8,396 nt of DNA from Oscillospiraceae bacterium (GCA_017440445.1 JAFSHE010000365.1:1-8396); one strand, 5' to 3'. Shown: positions 1 to 4,979, counted from the stretch's first letter. Made by a program: numbers and translations. Notes: generated from the letters alone by a model not told the origin.

Positions 1-163
1 CAAGACCCATTCGGCGCTGTTTGTGCAGAGGTACTTCTTCTGCCGACCGATAGAGGAGCTTAAAAGAATGTCGGGCTGGTCGCAGAGCAAGATAACCTCC
101 ATGCTTTATCGCATGCGCATTCAGCTTAAGGAGCGCCTTGAAAGGGAGGGAATACCGCTGTGA
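1..163 (+). CDS. ECF-type RNA polymerase sigma factor, C-terminal fragment
   Basis: This is the last 53 residues of a sigma-70 family protein; the start lies outside the window and the first full codon begins at base 2. The visible part matches sigma region 4, the helix-turn-helix that reads the -35 element. An RYFFC segment is followed by PIEELKRMSGWSQSKI (scaffold helix plus recognition helix) and then LYRMRIQLKERLEREG, the usual ECF ending of 'LyRaRkkLke.L.keG'. Its stop TGA overlaps the GTG start of the next gene by four bases, the classic layout of a sigma gene coupled to its anti-sigma gene. It heads the operon that ends in the radical SAM enzyme, so it probably controls that operon and perhaps other envelope genes. 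The family call is firm for region 4; the ECF subgroup cannot be told without the missing part. Confidence 0.85.
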   Translation, partial: KTHSALFVQRYFFCRPIEELKRMSGWSQSKITSMLYRMRIQLKERLEREGIPL

Positions 164-747
164 TATCAGAGGAATTGTTTTCCTGCATAGGGAATATAGA
201 TGATACACTGATAGGCGGCTCGGAAAAGACGCTGCGCTCAGTAAAGATACGCCGTACAGCGGCGGGAGCCTGCTCCTGTGCGGCGGCTGTGATGGTGCTG
301 CTTATGCTGCCCACAGTGCTGATAAATCTTATTGGTGCAAGTTCTGCTGCGCCTAACGGCGGTGCGCCGCCAAACGAGTGGATAAGTACCACAGCCCCGG
401 GGGACGCTGACGGGCAGAATGCTGCCGCTCCTCCCGATGACAGCGGCAAGACGGAAGAACCTCCCGACGGGGATGCGGGAGTATCCTCTCCCGATTGCGG
501 TATCGGAGCGGTCTACGAGATAAACGGCAGCCTGTACGAGGTGTGTACAGACGCTGATACTCTTAGCGGATATGGCATAGAAAAGCCCGCACACATCAGC
601 ATGGCGGGCGAATATATAGGAACATTCCCTCACGGTTTTTATCCCGATGTACAGGTATACGCTATTGCAGGTCGGGAAACGCAGGATGTCCTTCTTGCGG
701 AGATAGACGGAAGGGCTATGTATCTGATCGGAACGGAGTTGAGATAG
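160..747 (+). CDS. Single-pass membrane protein, probable anti-sigma factor
   Basis: A 195-residue protein starting at GTG 160, which overlaps the stop of the sigma gene (GTGA). Residues 1-31 form a short cytoplasmic part with an acidic stretch (EELFSCIGNIDDTLI) and a basic RSVKIRR just before the membrane. Residues 33-58 are a hydrophobic transmembrane helix. Residues 61-112 form a Pro/Gly/Asp-rich linker, and residues 113-195 a small extracytoplasmic domain with alternating strands (AVYEINGSLYEV, EIDGRAMYLIG) and two Cys (113 and 129). No zinc-binding HxxxCxxC anti-sigma motif is present. The anti-sigma role is inferred from position after an ECF sigma gene and from the topology: short inside, one helix, sensor domain outside. 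The outer domain resembles domains I associate with similarly placed proteins in ruminococci, but I cannot name a family. Confidence 0.68.
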   Translation: MISEELFSCIGNIDDTLIGGSEKTLRSVKIRRTAAGACSCAAAVMVLLMLPTVLINLIGASSAAPNGGAPPNEWISTTAPGDADGQNAAAPPDDSGKTEEPPDGDAGVSSPDCGIGAVYEINGSLYEVCTDADTLSGYGIEKPAHISMAGEYIGTFPHGFYPDVQVYAIAGRETQDVLLAEIDGRAMYLIGTELR

Positions 748-752
748 GTGCT

Positions 753-1061
753 ATGAAAAGAAAAAAGAATGGTTTTTTTGCAGCGGTAAAACGGATCTTT
801 TCCGCAGACGACTGCGAGCTTAATGAGATACAGACAGTATACGGTCCTCCGCCCGAGAAAGCGGAGCAGTCGGAAATAGTTGGGGAGTTTGTCCCTTCAA
901 GAAACGAGATACGCTGTGTTTACGGACCGCCTGAGTATTTTCAGAAGCGCCGTGAGGAGGCTCAGCAGACGACCGTTGAGGCGGAAGTACAGCAGACTAC
1001 AATAGAAACAGAAGCTCAGCAGACCATCATAGAAACGGAGGTGCAGGATGAAGATATCTAA
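753..1061 (+). CDS. Leaderless VYGPP-motif protein with 9-residue C-terminal repeats
   Basis: A 102-residue protein of unknown function starting five bases after the membrane protein, with AGGTG just upstream of the ATG. The N-terminus is basic (MKRKKNGFFAAVKRIF) and looks like an amphipathic helix; there is no signal peptide or membrane span, unlike the four following YGPP proteins. Two VYGPP motifs lie at residues 29-33 and 56-60, the second preceded by Cys55. Residues 71-97 are three tandem nine-residue units of the pattern QQT(T/I)(V/I)E(A/T)E(V/A). The C-terminus is acidic. The gene overlaps the next by 14 bases. It may be a cytoplasmic substrate of the downstream radical SAM enzyme, or a scaffold or competitor that shares the recognition motif. 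The motif and operon position are seen; the role is inferred. Confidence 0.8.
   Translation: MKRKKNGFFAAVKRIFSADDCELNEIQTVYGPPPEKAEQSEIVGEFVPSRNEIRCVYGPPEYFQKRREEAQQTTVEAEVQQTTIETEAQQTIIETEVQDEDI
963..1043 (+). repeat. Three tandem 27-bp coding repeats
   Basis: Three adjacent 27-base units (963-989, 990-1016, 1017-1043) each begin CAGCAGAC and encode QQTTVEAEV, QQTTIETEA and QQTIIETEV. They form the C-terminal tail of the leaderless YGPP protein. The units differ at several bases but keep frame and residue pattern, so copy number may vary between strains by slippage. Confidence 0.8.
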
Positions 1062-1302
1062 AAAAGCTCTGCTTGCCGCAGCGGCATTTGCAGGAATACT
1101 GAATATGAACGGCTGTGTTTACGGACCACCCGCACAGGAATTCGACGAGGGCGCAGAGTACGTCATGGGCAGGGAGAGCGACTACGACCCTGCTGCAAAT
1201 ACTGTCGCACCTGTTTACGGACCGCCACCTGTCGAGGAGCTTTCACAGCCTGCACAGGATGAAAGCGTTTCCGCAGAGGACTCAGAAAAGGAGCTTCCAT
1301 GA
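1048..1302 (+). CDS. VYGPP-motif putative lipoprotein 1 (two motifs)
   Basis: An 84-residue acidic protein. ATG 1048 follows GGAGG at a good distance, and the gene starts inside the end of the previous one. Residues 2-6 are basic (KISKK), residues 7-19 hydrophobic (ALLAAAAFAGILN), then MNG-Cys23, so it looks like a short lipoprotein signal. The lipobox is degenerate (Met at -3, Asn at -2, Gly at -1), so signal peptidase II processing is plausible but not certain. VYGPP directly follows Cys23 at residues 24-28, and a second copy lies at residues 56-60. The rest is Asp/Glu/Ser/Pro-rich with no globular look. Probable substrate of the radical SAM enzyme at 2025-3092; product and function unknown. 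Confidence 0.85.
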   Translation: MKISKKALLAAAAFAGILNMNGCVYGPPAQEFDEGAEYVMGRESDYDPAANTVAPVYGPPPVEELSQPAQDESVSAEDSEKELP

Positions 1303-1487
1303 AGCTGCAAAGAAAAGCGCTGCTTTCCGCAGCGGCGGTAACAGCTTTGTTTGCCATGGGCGGCTGCGGTAAAAACGAGCTGACAGGCGCCTACGGTCCG
1401 CCGCCTGATGAATATAATACCGACAGCTTGGTGGCAGACTGCCTTACAGAGGAAGATACAGATATAACAGAAAAGGAGGAACGCTGA
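1299..1487 (+). CDS. AYGPP-motif putative lipoprotein 2 (one motif)
   Basis: A 62-residue protein starting at ATG 1299, overlapping the stop of the previous gene by four bases, with AAGGAG upstream. The N-terminus is MKLQRK followed by the hydrophobic stretch ALLSAAAVTALFAM and GG-Cys23. The lipobox is imperfect, with Met at -3 and Gly at -2. The only motif copy is AYGPP at residues 31-35, the one case in the window with Ala rather than Val in front of Tyr. The C-terminal part is acidic and ends in EEDTDITEKEER. Residues 6-24 are identical to those of the next protein, so the two genes are tandem duplicates that then diverged. Like its neighbours it is probably a radical SAM substrate destined for the cell surface. 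Confidence 0.83.
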   Translation: MKLQRKALLSAAAVTALFAMGGCGKNELTGAYGPPPDEYNTDSLVADCLTEEDTDITEKEER

Positions 1488-1858
1488 TGAAACCGAGAAA
1501 AAAAGCACTTCTTTCCGCAGCGGCGGTAACAGCTCTGTTCGCCATGGGTGGCTGTGGTGATAACGAGGTACCGAATGTTTACGGCCCTGCTCCCTTTGAT
1601 GATACACAGAGTACAGTAAGCAGCACCACTCCCTATGACCCCGCCGACAACGAAAATGCGACGGTGTACGGACCTGCTCCCGACTATGCTCCTGAGGACA
1701 ATCAGAATCAGGATGTATACGGACCTCCTCCCGAGGATATCGATGAACCCGTGGTTTTCGACCCGAGCGAAAACATGACCCCCGATGTTTACGGACCGCC
1801 CGAGTGGTTTGAGGGCAAAGGTGAGCATGCGGATGATATTTCGGAGGTGACCGAATGA
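1487..1858 (+). CDS. VYGP(P/A)-motif putative lipoprotein 3 (four motifs)
   Basis: The largest of the presumed substrates, 123 residues. Its ATG overlaps the previous stop by one base (TGATG), with AAGGAGG seven bases upstream. Signal-like N-terminus: MKPRKK, hydrophobic ALLSAAAVTALFAM, GG-Cys23. Four motif copies follow: VYGPA at residues 31-35, VYGPA at 60-64, VYGPP at 77-81 and VYGPP at 101-105. They are spaced 29, 17 and 24 residues apart in an acidic, Asn/Asp/Pro-rich chain that looks disordered. A minor pattern (YDPADN, YAPEDN, FDPSEN) lies between the motifs, which suggests a loose repeat unit of acidic spacer plus YGP motif. Multi-core precursors of this kind are known in several ribosomal-peptide families. 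No enzymatic domain is visible. Confidence 0.87.
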   Translation: MKPRKKALLSAAAVTALFAMGGCGDNEVPNVYGPAPFDDTQSTVSSTTPYDPADNENATVYGPAPDYAPEDNQNQDVYGPPPEDIDEPVVFDPSENMTPDVYGPPEWFEGKGEHADDISEVTE

Positions 1859-2028
1859 AACCACACAGAGGTATAATGCTGACAGCGGCGGCTTTTGCCG
1901 TGGCGATGAATGTTGGCTGCGGTGTGTACGGACCGCCCGAGGATGAGGGTGAGGATGTGTCCTTACAGAATATCGAACAGTCTGTCGAGGATATCGAAGC
2001 TCAGGACAGTGAGGAAGAAAAGCTATGA
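1855..2028 (+). CDS. VYGPP-motif putative lipoprotein 4 (one motif, 57 residues)
   Basis: A short gene linking the four-motif protein to the radical SAM gene. ATG 1855 overlaps the previous stop by four bases (ATGA), with GGAGGTGA upstream, and its own TGA at 2026-2028 overlaps the ATG of the radical SAM gene in the same way. The 57-residue product begins MKPHRG, continues with the hydrophobic MLTAAAFAVAMNV and reaches G-Cys22. VYGPP lies at residues 24-28, one residue after Cys-Gly. The remaining 29 residues are strongly acidic (EDEGEDVS at the start of the tail, DSEEEKL at its end). Start site, signal, motif and coupling all match its neighbours, so I regard it as a real gene despite its size. 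Confidence 0.83.
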   Translation: MKPHRGIMLTAAAFAVAMNVGCGVYGPPEDEGEDVSLQNIEQSVEDIEAQDSEEEKL

Positions 2029-3092
2029 ACAATATAAAGACCGAACACATGAAGATGCTTGCGGAATACCGTCAGGGGCTGATGAAAGCTCCTCAGCTGA
2101 GAAGTCTGTTTTTTGAACTGACCATGCGCTGCAACGAAAACTGCATGCACTGCGGCAGCCGCTGTAATGATGTGACCTCAGAGGAGCTGCCTGTACAGGT
2201 CTACTATGACATTATGGACAAGGTGAAGCGTGACTTCAGCGAGCGTCTGCCTATGCTGTGTATCACAGGCGGCGAGCCGCTGCTGCGCAAGGAGTTCTTT
2301 GATATCATGGGCTATGCGCATAAGCTTGGCTTCCGCTGGGGAATGACCAGCAACGGCATACTCATTGACGATGAGGTGGCGAAAAAACTGAGCGATGTGG
2401 GCATGGGTACTATCTCCATCAGTATAGACGGACTTCGGGATACACACGATTGGTTCAGGCGTACAAAGGGCGGCTACGACAAGGCTATGAGAGGAGTTCA
2501 GGCTCTGATAGACCAGGGGACGTTCCGTCATGTGCAGATAACCACCGTAGTTCACAAAAAGAATATTGATGAGCTGGACGAGCTGTATGACATCATGTGC
2601 GGCATCGACATCGACTCATGGCGTGTGATAAATCTTGAGCCTATCGGCAGGGCAAAGCAGTTCCCCGAGCTGCTTTTAGAGCCGCAGGACTACCGCCGAA
2701 TGTTCGATTTCATAAGGGAAAAGCGCAGTCAGGGCATGCCTGTGGAGTACGGCTGTACTCACTATCTGGGTCTTGATTACGAGCGTGAGGTGCGTGACTG
2801 GTACTTCCTGTGTAATGCGGGAGTTTATACCGCCAGCATAATGGCAAACGGCGATATCGGCGCATGTCTTGATATCGAACGCCGCCCTGAAACCATTCAG
2901 GGAAATGTTCTGCGTGACGATTTCACCGAGGTGTGGAAGAACCGTTTTGAGTATTTCCGTACAGGCCTCAGCGCAAAAAATCAGAAGTGTGCAGAGTGCA
3001 GCTCCCGTGAATTCTGTGACGGCGGCTCAGCCCACAGCTGGGATTACGACAGATGCGAGCAGCAGGTGTGCTTCAAGGACGTTCTTTTTTGA
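2025..3092 (+). CDS. Radical SAM/SPASM peptide-modifying enzyme
   Basis: A 355-residue cytoplasmic iron-sulfur enzyme. The SAM-cluster motif CNENCMHC lies at residues 36-43 (Cys36, 40, 43), GGEP at 82-85, and SISIDGL at 131-137 fits the usual barrel strand. The C-terminal part fits a SPASM domain: Cys263, then GDIGAC with Gly276 and Cys281, then Cys322-x2-Cys325-x5-Cys331, then Cys344 and Cys349. The usual fourth Cys of the CX2CX5CX3C element is Ser335 (CDGGSAHSWD), so one auxiliary cluster ligand is replaced or supplied by Cys344. SPASM proteins with such short substrates beside them usually modify ribosomal peptides by forming crosslinks or altering a side chain. The reaction here is unknown. 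Its gene overlaps the last YGPP gene by four bases and closes the operon, so the YGPP proteins are the obvious substrates. Confidence 0.92.
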   Translation: MNNIKTEHMKMLAEYRQGLMKAPQLRSLFFELTMRCNENCMHCGSRCNDVTSEELPVQVYYDIMDKVKRDFSERLPMLCITGGEPLLRKEFFDIMGYAHKLGFRWGMTSNGILIDDEVAKKLSDVGMGTISISIDGLRDTHDWFRRTKGGYDKAMRGVQALIDQGTFRHVQITTVVHKKNIDELDELYDIMCGIDIDSWRVINLEPIGRAKQFPELLLEPQDYRRMFDFIREKRSQGMPVEYGCTHYLGLDYEREVRDWYFLCNAGVYTASIMANGDIGACLDIERRPETIQGNVLRDDFTEVWKNRFEYFRTGLSAKNQKCAECSSREFCDGGSAHSWDYDRCEQQVCFKDVLF

Positions 3093-3111
3093 CAAAAAAA
3101 CTTGCAGTATT

Positions 3112-3139
3112 AAAGGCGGGAGGATGCTCCCGCCTTTTT
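3112..3139 (+). terminator. Intrinsic terminator of the YGPP/radical SAM operon
   Basis: Stem GGCGGGAG (3115-3122) with loop GATG pairs with CTCCCGCC (3127-3134) and is followed by five T. Flanking AAA/TTT can extend the stem. It lies 20 bases after the radical SAM stop codon and closes the operon. Confidence 0.93.
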
Positions 3140-3220
3140 CACACGTTGTTATTTGTTAAGAAAGAAGTGTTAGTTAAAAGCATAAACCCAATTCTTTTTC
3201 ACCTATTTTCCAAAGAGATA

Positions 3221-3249
3221 TTGCAATAAGAGCGAATTTATGCTAAAAT
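3221..3249 (+). promoter_or_regulatory. Sigma-A type promoter for purD
   Basis: TTGCAA (-35, 3221-3226) and TAAAAT (-10, 3244-3249) are separated by exactly 17 bases in an AT-rich gap after the upstream terminator. Transcription would begin near 3256, about 30 bases before the purD ATG. The leader is too short for a purine riboswitch. The rest of the 3140-3220 gap shows nothing recognisable. Confidence 0.75.
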
Positions 3250-3287
3250 ATAGATGTATTATTTTATTTCTGAAAGGAATATTTATC

Positions 3288-4565
3288 ATGAATATTTTAG
3301 TAGTAGGCGGCGGCGGTCGTGAGCATGCGATAATCACCGCACTTTCAAAGTCCGCAAAGGTAGAGAAGATATTTGCAGCTCCCGGAAACGGCGGTATCTC
3401 TAAGCTTGCGGAGTGCTTCCCCGTAAAGGCTACCGATATCGATGGAATGCTGGAGCTTGCAAAGAAGCTGCAGCCCGATTATGTTTTCGTTGCTCCAGAC
3501 GACCCCCTTGTTCTCGGAATGGTGGACAAGCTTAATGAGGCAGGCTTCAAGACCTTTGGACCTCGTGCGAATGCCGCTATCTTGGAGGGCAGCAAGGTGT
3601 TCTCCAAGGCGCTGATGAAGAAATATGACATCCCCACAGCTGCTTACGAAACATTCACAGACGCTGACAAGGCTGTGGAGTATATCAAGGCTCAGGACAG
3701 CTATCCCGCAGTTATCAAGTGCGATGGCCTTGCTCTCGGAAAGGGCGTTATCATCGCTAAGGACTTCGAGGAGGCAAAGGACGCAGTTCATTCCATGCTG
3801 CTTGACGGAAAGTTCGGCAAATCGGGCAGCGAGATAGTTGTGGAGGAGTTCATGACAGGTCCCGAGGTAACTGTTCTTGCTTTCACAGACGGAAAGACTG
3901 TAAAGCCTATGATATCCTCTATGGACCACAAGCGTGCTTACGACAATGACGAGGGTCTTAACACAGGCGGAATGGGTACTATCGCTCCCAATCCCTGCTA
4001 TACAGAGGCTTTCAAGGCAGAGTGCATGGAGAAGATATTCAAGCCCACTATCGCTGCTATGCAGGCTGAGGGACGTCCTTTCAAGGGCTGCCTGTATTTC
4101 GGTCTTATGCTGACTCCTAAGGGCGCAAAGGTGGTAGAGTACAACTGCCGTTTCGGTGACCCCGAAACACAGGTAGTTCTCCCTCTGCTGGAAACAGACC
4201 TTGTTGATATCATCGAGGCTATCTGGGAGGAGAAGCTTGACACTCTCGATATCAAGTGGAGCGAGGAATCCTGCGCATGTGTAGTTATGGCAAGCGGCGG
4301 CTATCCCGAGAAGTACGAAACAGGCAAGGAGATAACAGGTCTTGACGAAAACGGTCAGTCCGAACTTGCATACGTATACCACGCAGGCACAAAGCTTGAG
4401 GAAGGAAAGTTCCTCACAGCAGGCGGACGAGTTCTCGGTATCACCGCAACAGGCGCAGATCTGAAGTCGGCACTGGATAAGGCTTACAAAGCTGTTGACA
4501 CTATCACTTTCGAAAAGGCTCATTACAGAAAGGATATCGGTCAGAGAGCTTTAAAGGGCTGCTGA
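3288..4565 (+). CDS. purD: Phosphoribosylamine-glycine ligase (GAR synthetase)
   Basis: PurD joins glycine to 5-phosphoribosylamine using ATP, the second step of purine synthesis, in the cytoplasm. The 425-residue length is normal for the family. Visible landmarks are GGGGREHA at residues 7-14 (N-terminal domain), the ATP-grasp region with LALGKGV at 148-154, HKRAYDNDEGLNTGGMG at 214-230, and EYNCRFGDPETQ at 284-295, which carries the metal and phosphate ligands. I chose ATG 3288 because AAAGGA lies just upstream. An in-frame ATG at 3240 overlaps the promoter -10 region and would add 16 residues before the normal start of the fold. One oddity is APDDPL at residues 69-74, where most PurD proteins read GPExPL. 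The gene stands alone here, with its own promoter and terminator; other pur genes are not in view. Confidence 0.97.
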   Translation: MNILVVGGGGREHAIITALSKSAKVEKIFAAPGNGGISKLAECFPVKATDIDGMLELAKKLQPDYVFVAPDDPLVLGMVDKLNEAGFKTFGPRANAAILEGSKVFSKALMKKYDIPTAAYETFTDADKAVEYIKAQDSYPAVIKCDGLALGKGVIIAKDFEEAKDAVHSMLLDGKFGKSGSEIVVEEFMTGPEVTVLAFTDGKTVKPMISSMDHKRAYDNDEGLNTGGMGTIAPNPCYTEAFKAECMEKIFKPTIAAMQAEGRPFKGCLYFGLMLTPKGAKVVEYNCRFGDPETQVVLPLLETDLVDIIEAIWEEKLDTLDIKWSEESCACVVMASGGYPEKYETGKEITGLDENGQSELAYVYHAGTKLEEGKFLTAGGRVLGITATGADLKSALDKAYKAVDTITFEKAHYRKDIGQRALKGC

Positions 4566-4578
4566 TATAGATAATTTT

Positions 4579-4612
4579 AAGGGACACAGTAAACACTGTG
4601 TCCCTTGTTTTA
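4579..4612 (+). terminator. Terminator between convergent purD and small gene
   Basis: A perfect 12-base stem AAGGGACACAGT (4579-4590) and its complement (4595-4606) with loop AAAC is followed by GTTTTA. It serves purD. The stop codon of the convergent minus-strand gene (4610-4612) touches its tail, so the stem may also stop transcription from the other side, where the T-rich tract is weaker. Confidence 0.85.
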
Positions 4613-4792
4613 TATAAGCTCCTTTCGCCGCAGCGATTCTACTATCTCCGCCTTTCGGCGCAGGTCGAACTGTGTGTGGATAAAGAAATTGTCCTTGTGC
4701 AGTATCATCTGTGTTTCCACGGGCAGCGACAGAAAGAATGCCCTGGATGAGGAGCTTTTGTTTATCAGATGATGCAGGCTGTTGTATAGCAT
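4610..4792 (-). CDS. Small conserved-looking protein of unknown function
   Basis: A 60-residue protein. I place the start at ATG 4792 because GGGAGGG lies seven bases upstream; an in-frame ATG at 4831 would add 13 residues encoded by a hairpin and has no good ribosome binding site. The N-terminal part (YNSLHHLINKSSSSRAFF) is followed by LSLPVETQMILHKDN, an IHT motif at residues 38-40, and a basic helix rich in Arg/Lys/Glu to the end. No membrane span, Cys or catalytic motif is present. The pattern 'FLSLPVE-QM-LH---FIHT--LR' recalls small hypothetical proteins of gut Firmicutes, from memory only. It is convergent with purD and downstream of the hydrolase gene. The ribosome binding site lies in a strong hairpin, so translation may be controlled. 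Confidence 0.6.
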   Translation of the reverse strand: MLYNSLHHLINKSSSSRAFFLSLPVETQMILHKDNFFIHTQFDLRRKAEIVESLRRKELI

Positions 4793-4798
4793 GAAATA

Positions 4799-4828
4799 TC
4801 CCTCCCGTAACATTCTATGCGGGAGGGA
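4799..4828 (-). promoter_or_regulatory. Hairpin covering the ribosome binding site of the small gene
   Basis: Nine-base perfect arms TCCCTCCCG (4799-4807) and CGGGAGGGA (4820-4828) surround a 12-base loop. In the minus-strand transcript the 3' arm contains the GGGAGGG that serves the ATG at 4792, so folding would block the ribosome. There is no T-run after either arm, so it is not a standard intrinsic terminator. Confidence 0.55.
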
Positions 4829-4843
4829 CATGTTGTATACTTA

Positions 4844-4912
4844 TTTCAGCAGCTCATCGGGGACGATATCAGCCATCCTCTTGTAGCCTGCCTTGCTTGG
4901 GTGGAGGTGGTC
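4844..4912 (-). repeat. 69-bp direct repeat, distal copy
   Basis: This copy matches 5006-5074 at 64 of 69 bases. Four of the five differences are silent in the hydrolase frame and one changes Glu to Asp. The two copies are 162 bases apart, exactly 54 codons. Confidence 0.9.
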
Positions 4913-4943
4913 AAGCCGCTGCTCATATTCTTTTCGCTTTTGG

Positions 4944-4979
4944 TTTCGCACAGCGAAATCGTCCGCACTCTGCGGACGA
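4944..4979. repeat. Pair of adjacent hairpins, possible REP-like element
   Basis: TTTCGC-ACA-GCGAAA (4944-4958) is followed at once by TCGTCCGCA-CTC-TGCGGACGA (4959-4979). Both are perfect palindromes with three-base loops. Neither is followed by a T-run in the direction of the nearby minus-strand genes, so they are not ordinary terminators. Two back-to-back short palindromes in a gene border are typical of dispersed REP-type repeats, but only one copy is visible in this window. Confidence 0.5.

Noticed and set aside
837..1938. CRISPR or DNA-level repeat array formed by the YGPP coding copies
   Set aside because: The copies share residues rather than bases, are irregularly spaced and lie inside coupled reading frames.
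1391..2050. A 219-codon open frame on the - strand across the YGPP genes
   Set aside because: The sense-strand genes have ordered ribosome binding sites, coupled starts and a shared motif; the antisense product is His/Arg/Ser-rich with no family look.
3240..3287. Longer purD starting at ATG 3240
   Set aside because: This ATG overlaps the promoter -10 region, so it would lie upstream of the transcript start. ATG 3288 has a good ribosome binding site and fits the family N-terminus.
3140..3287. Purine riboswitch ahead of purD
   Set aside because: The expected transcript leader is only about 30 bases, and no conserved purine aptamer core or terminator-like stem is present between the promoter and the start codon.
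3345..4523. A 392-codon open frame on the - strand
   Set aside because: It is fully antisense to purD, with Ser/Leu/Cys-rich shadow composition and no motif. purD is certain.
4793..4831. Longer form of the small minus-strand protein starting at ATG 4831
   Set aside because: The extra 13 residues are encoded by the hairpin and the ATG has no ribosome binding site, while ATG 4792 has GGGAGGG at the right distance.
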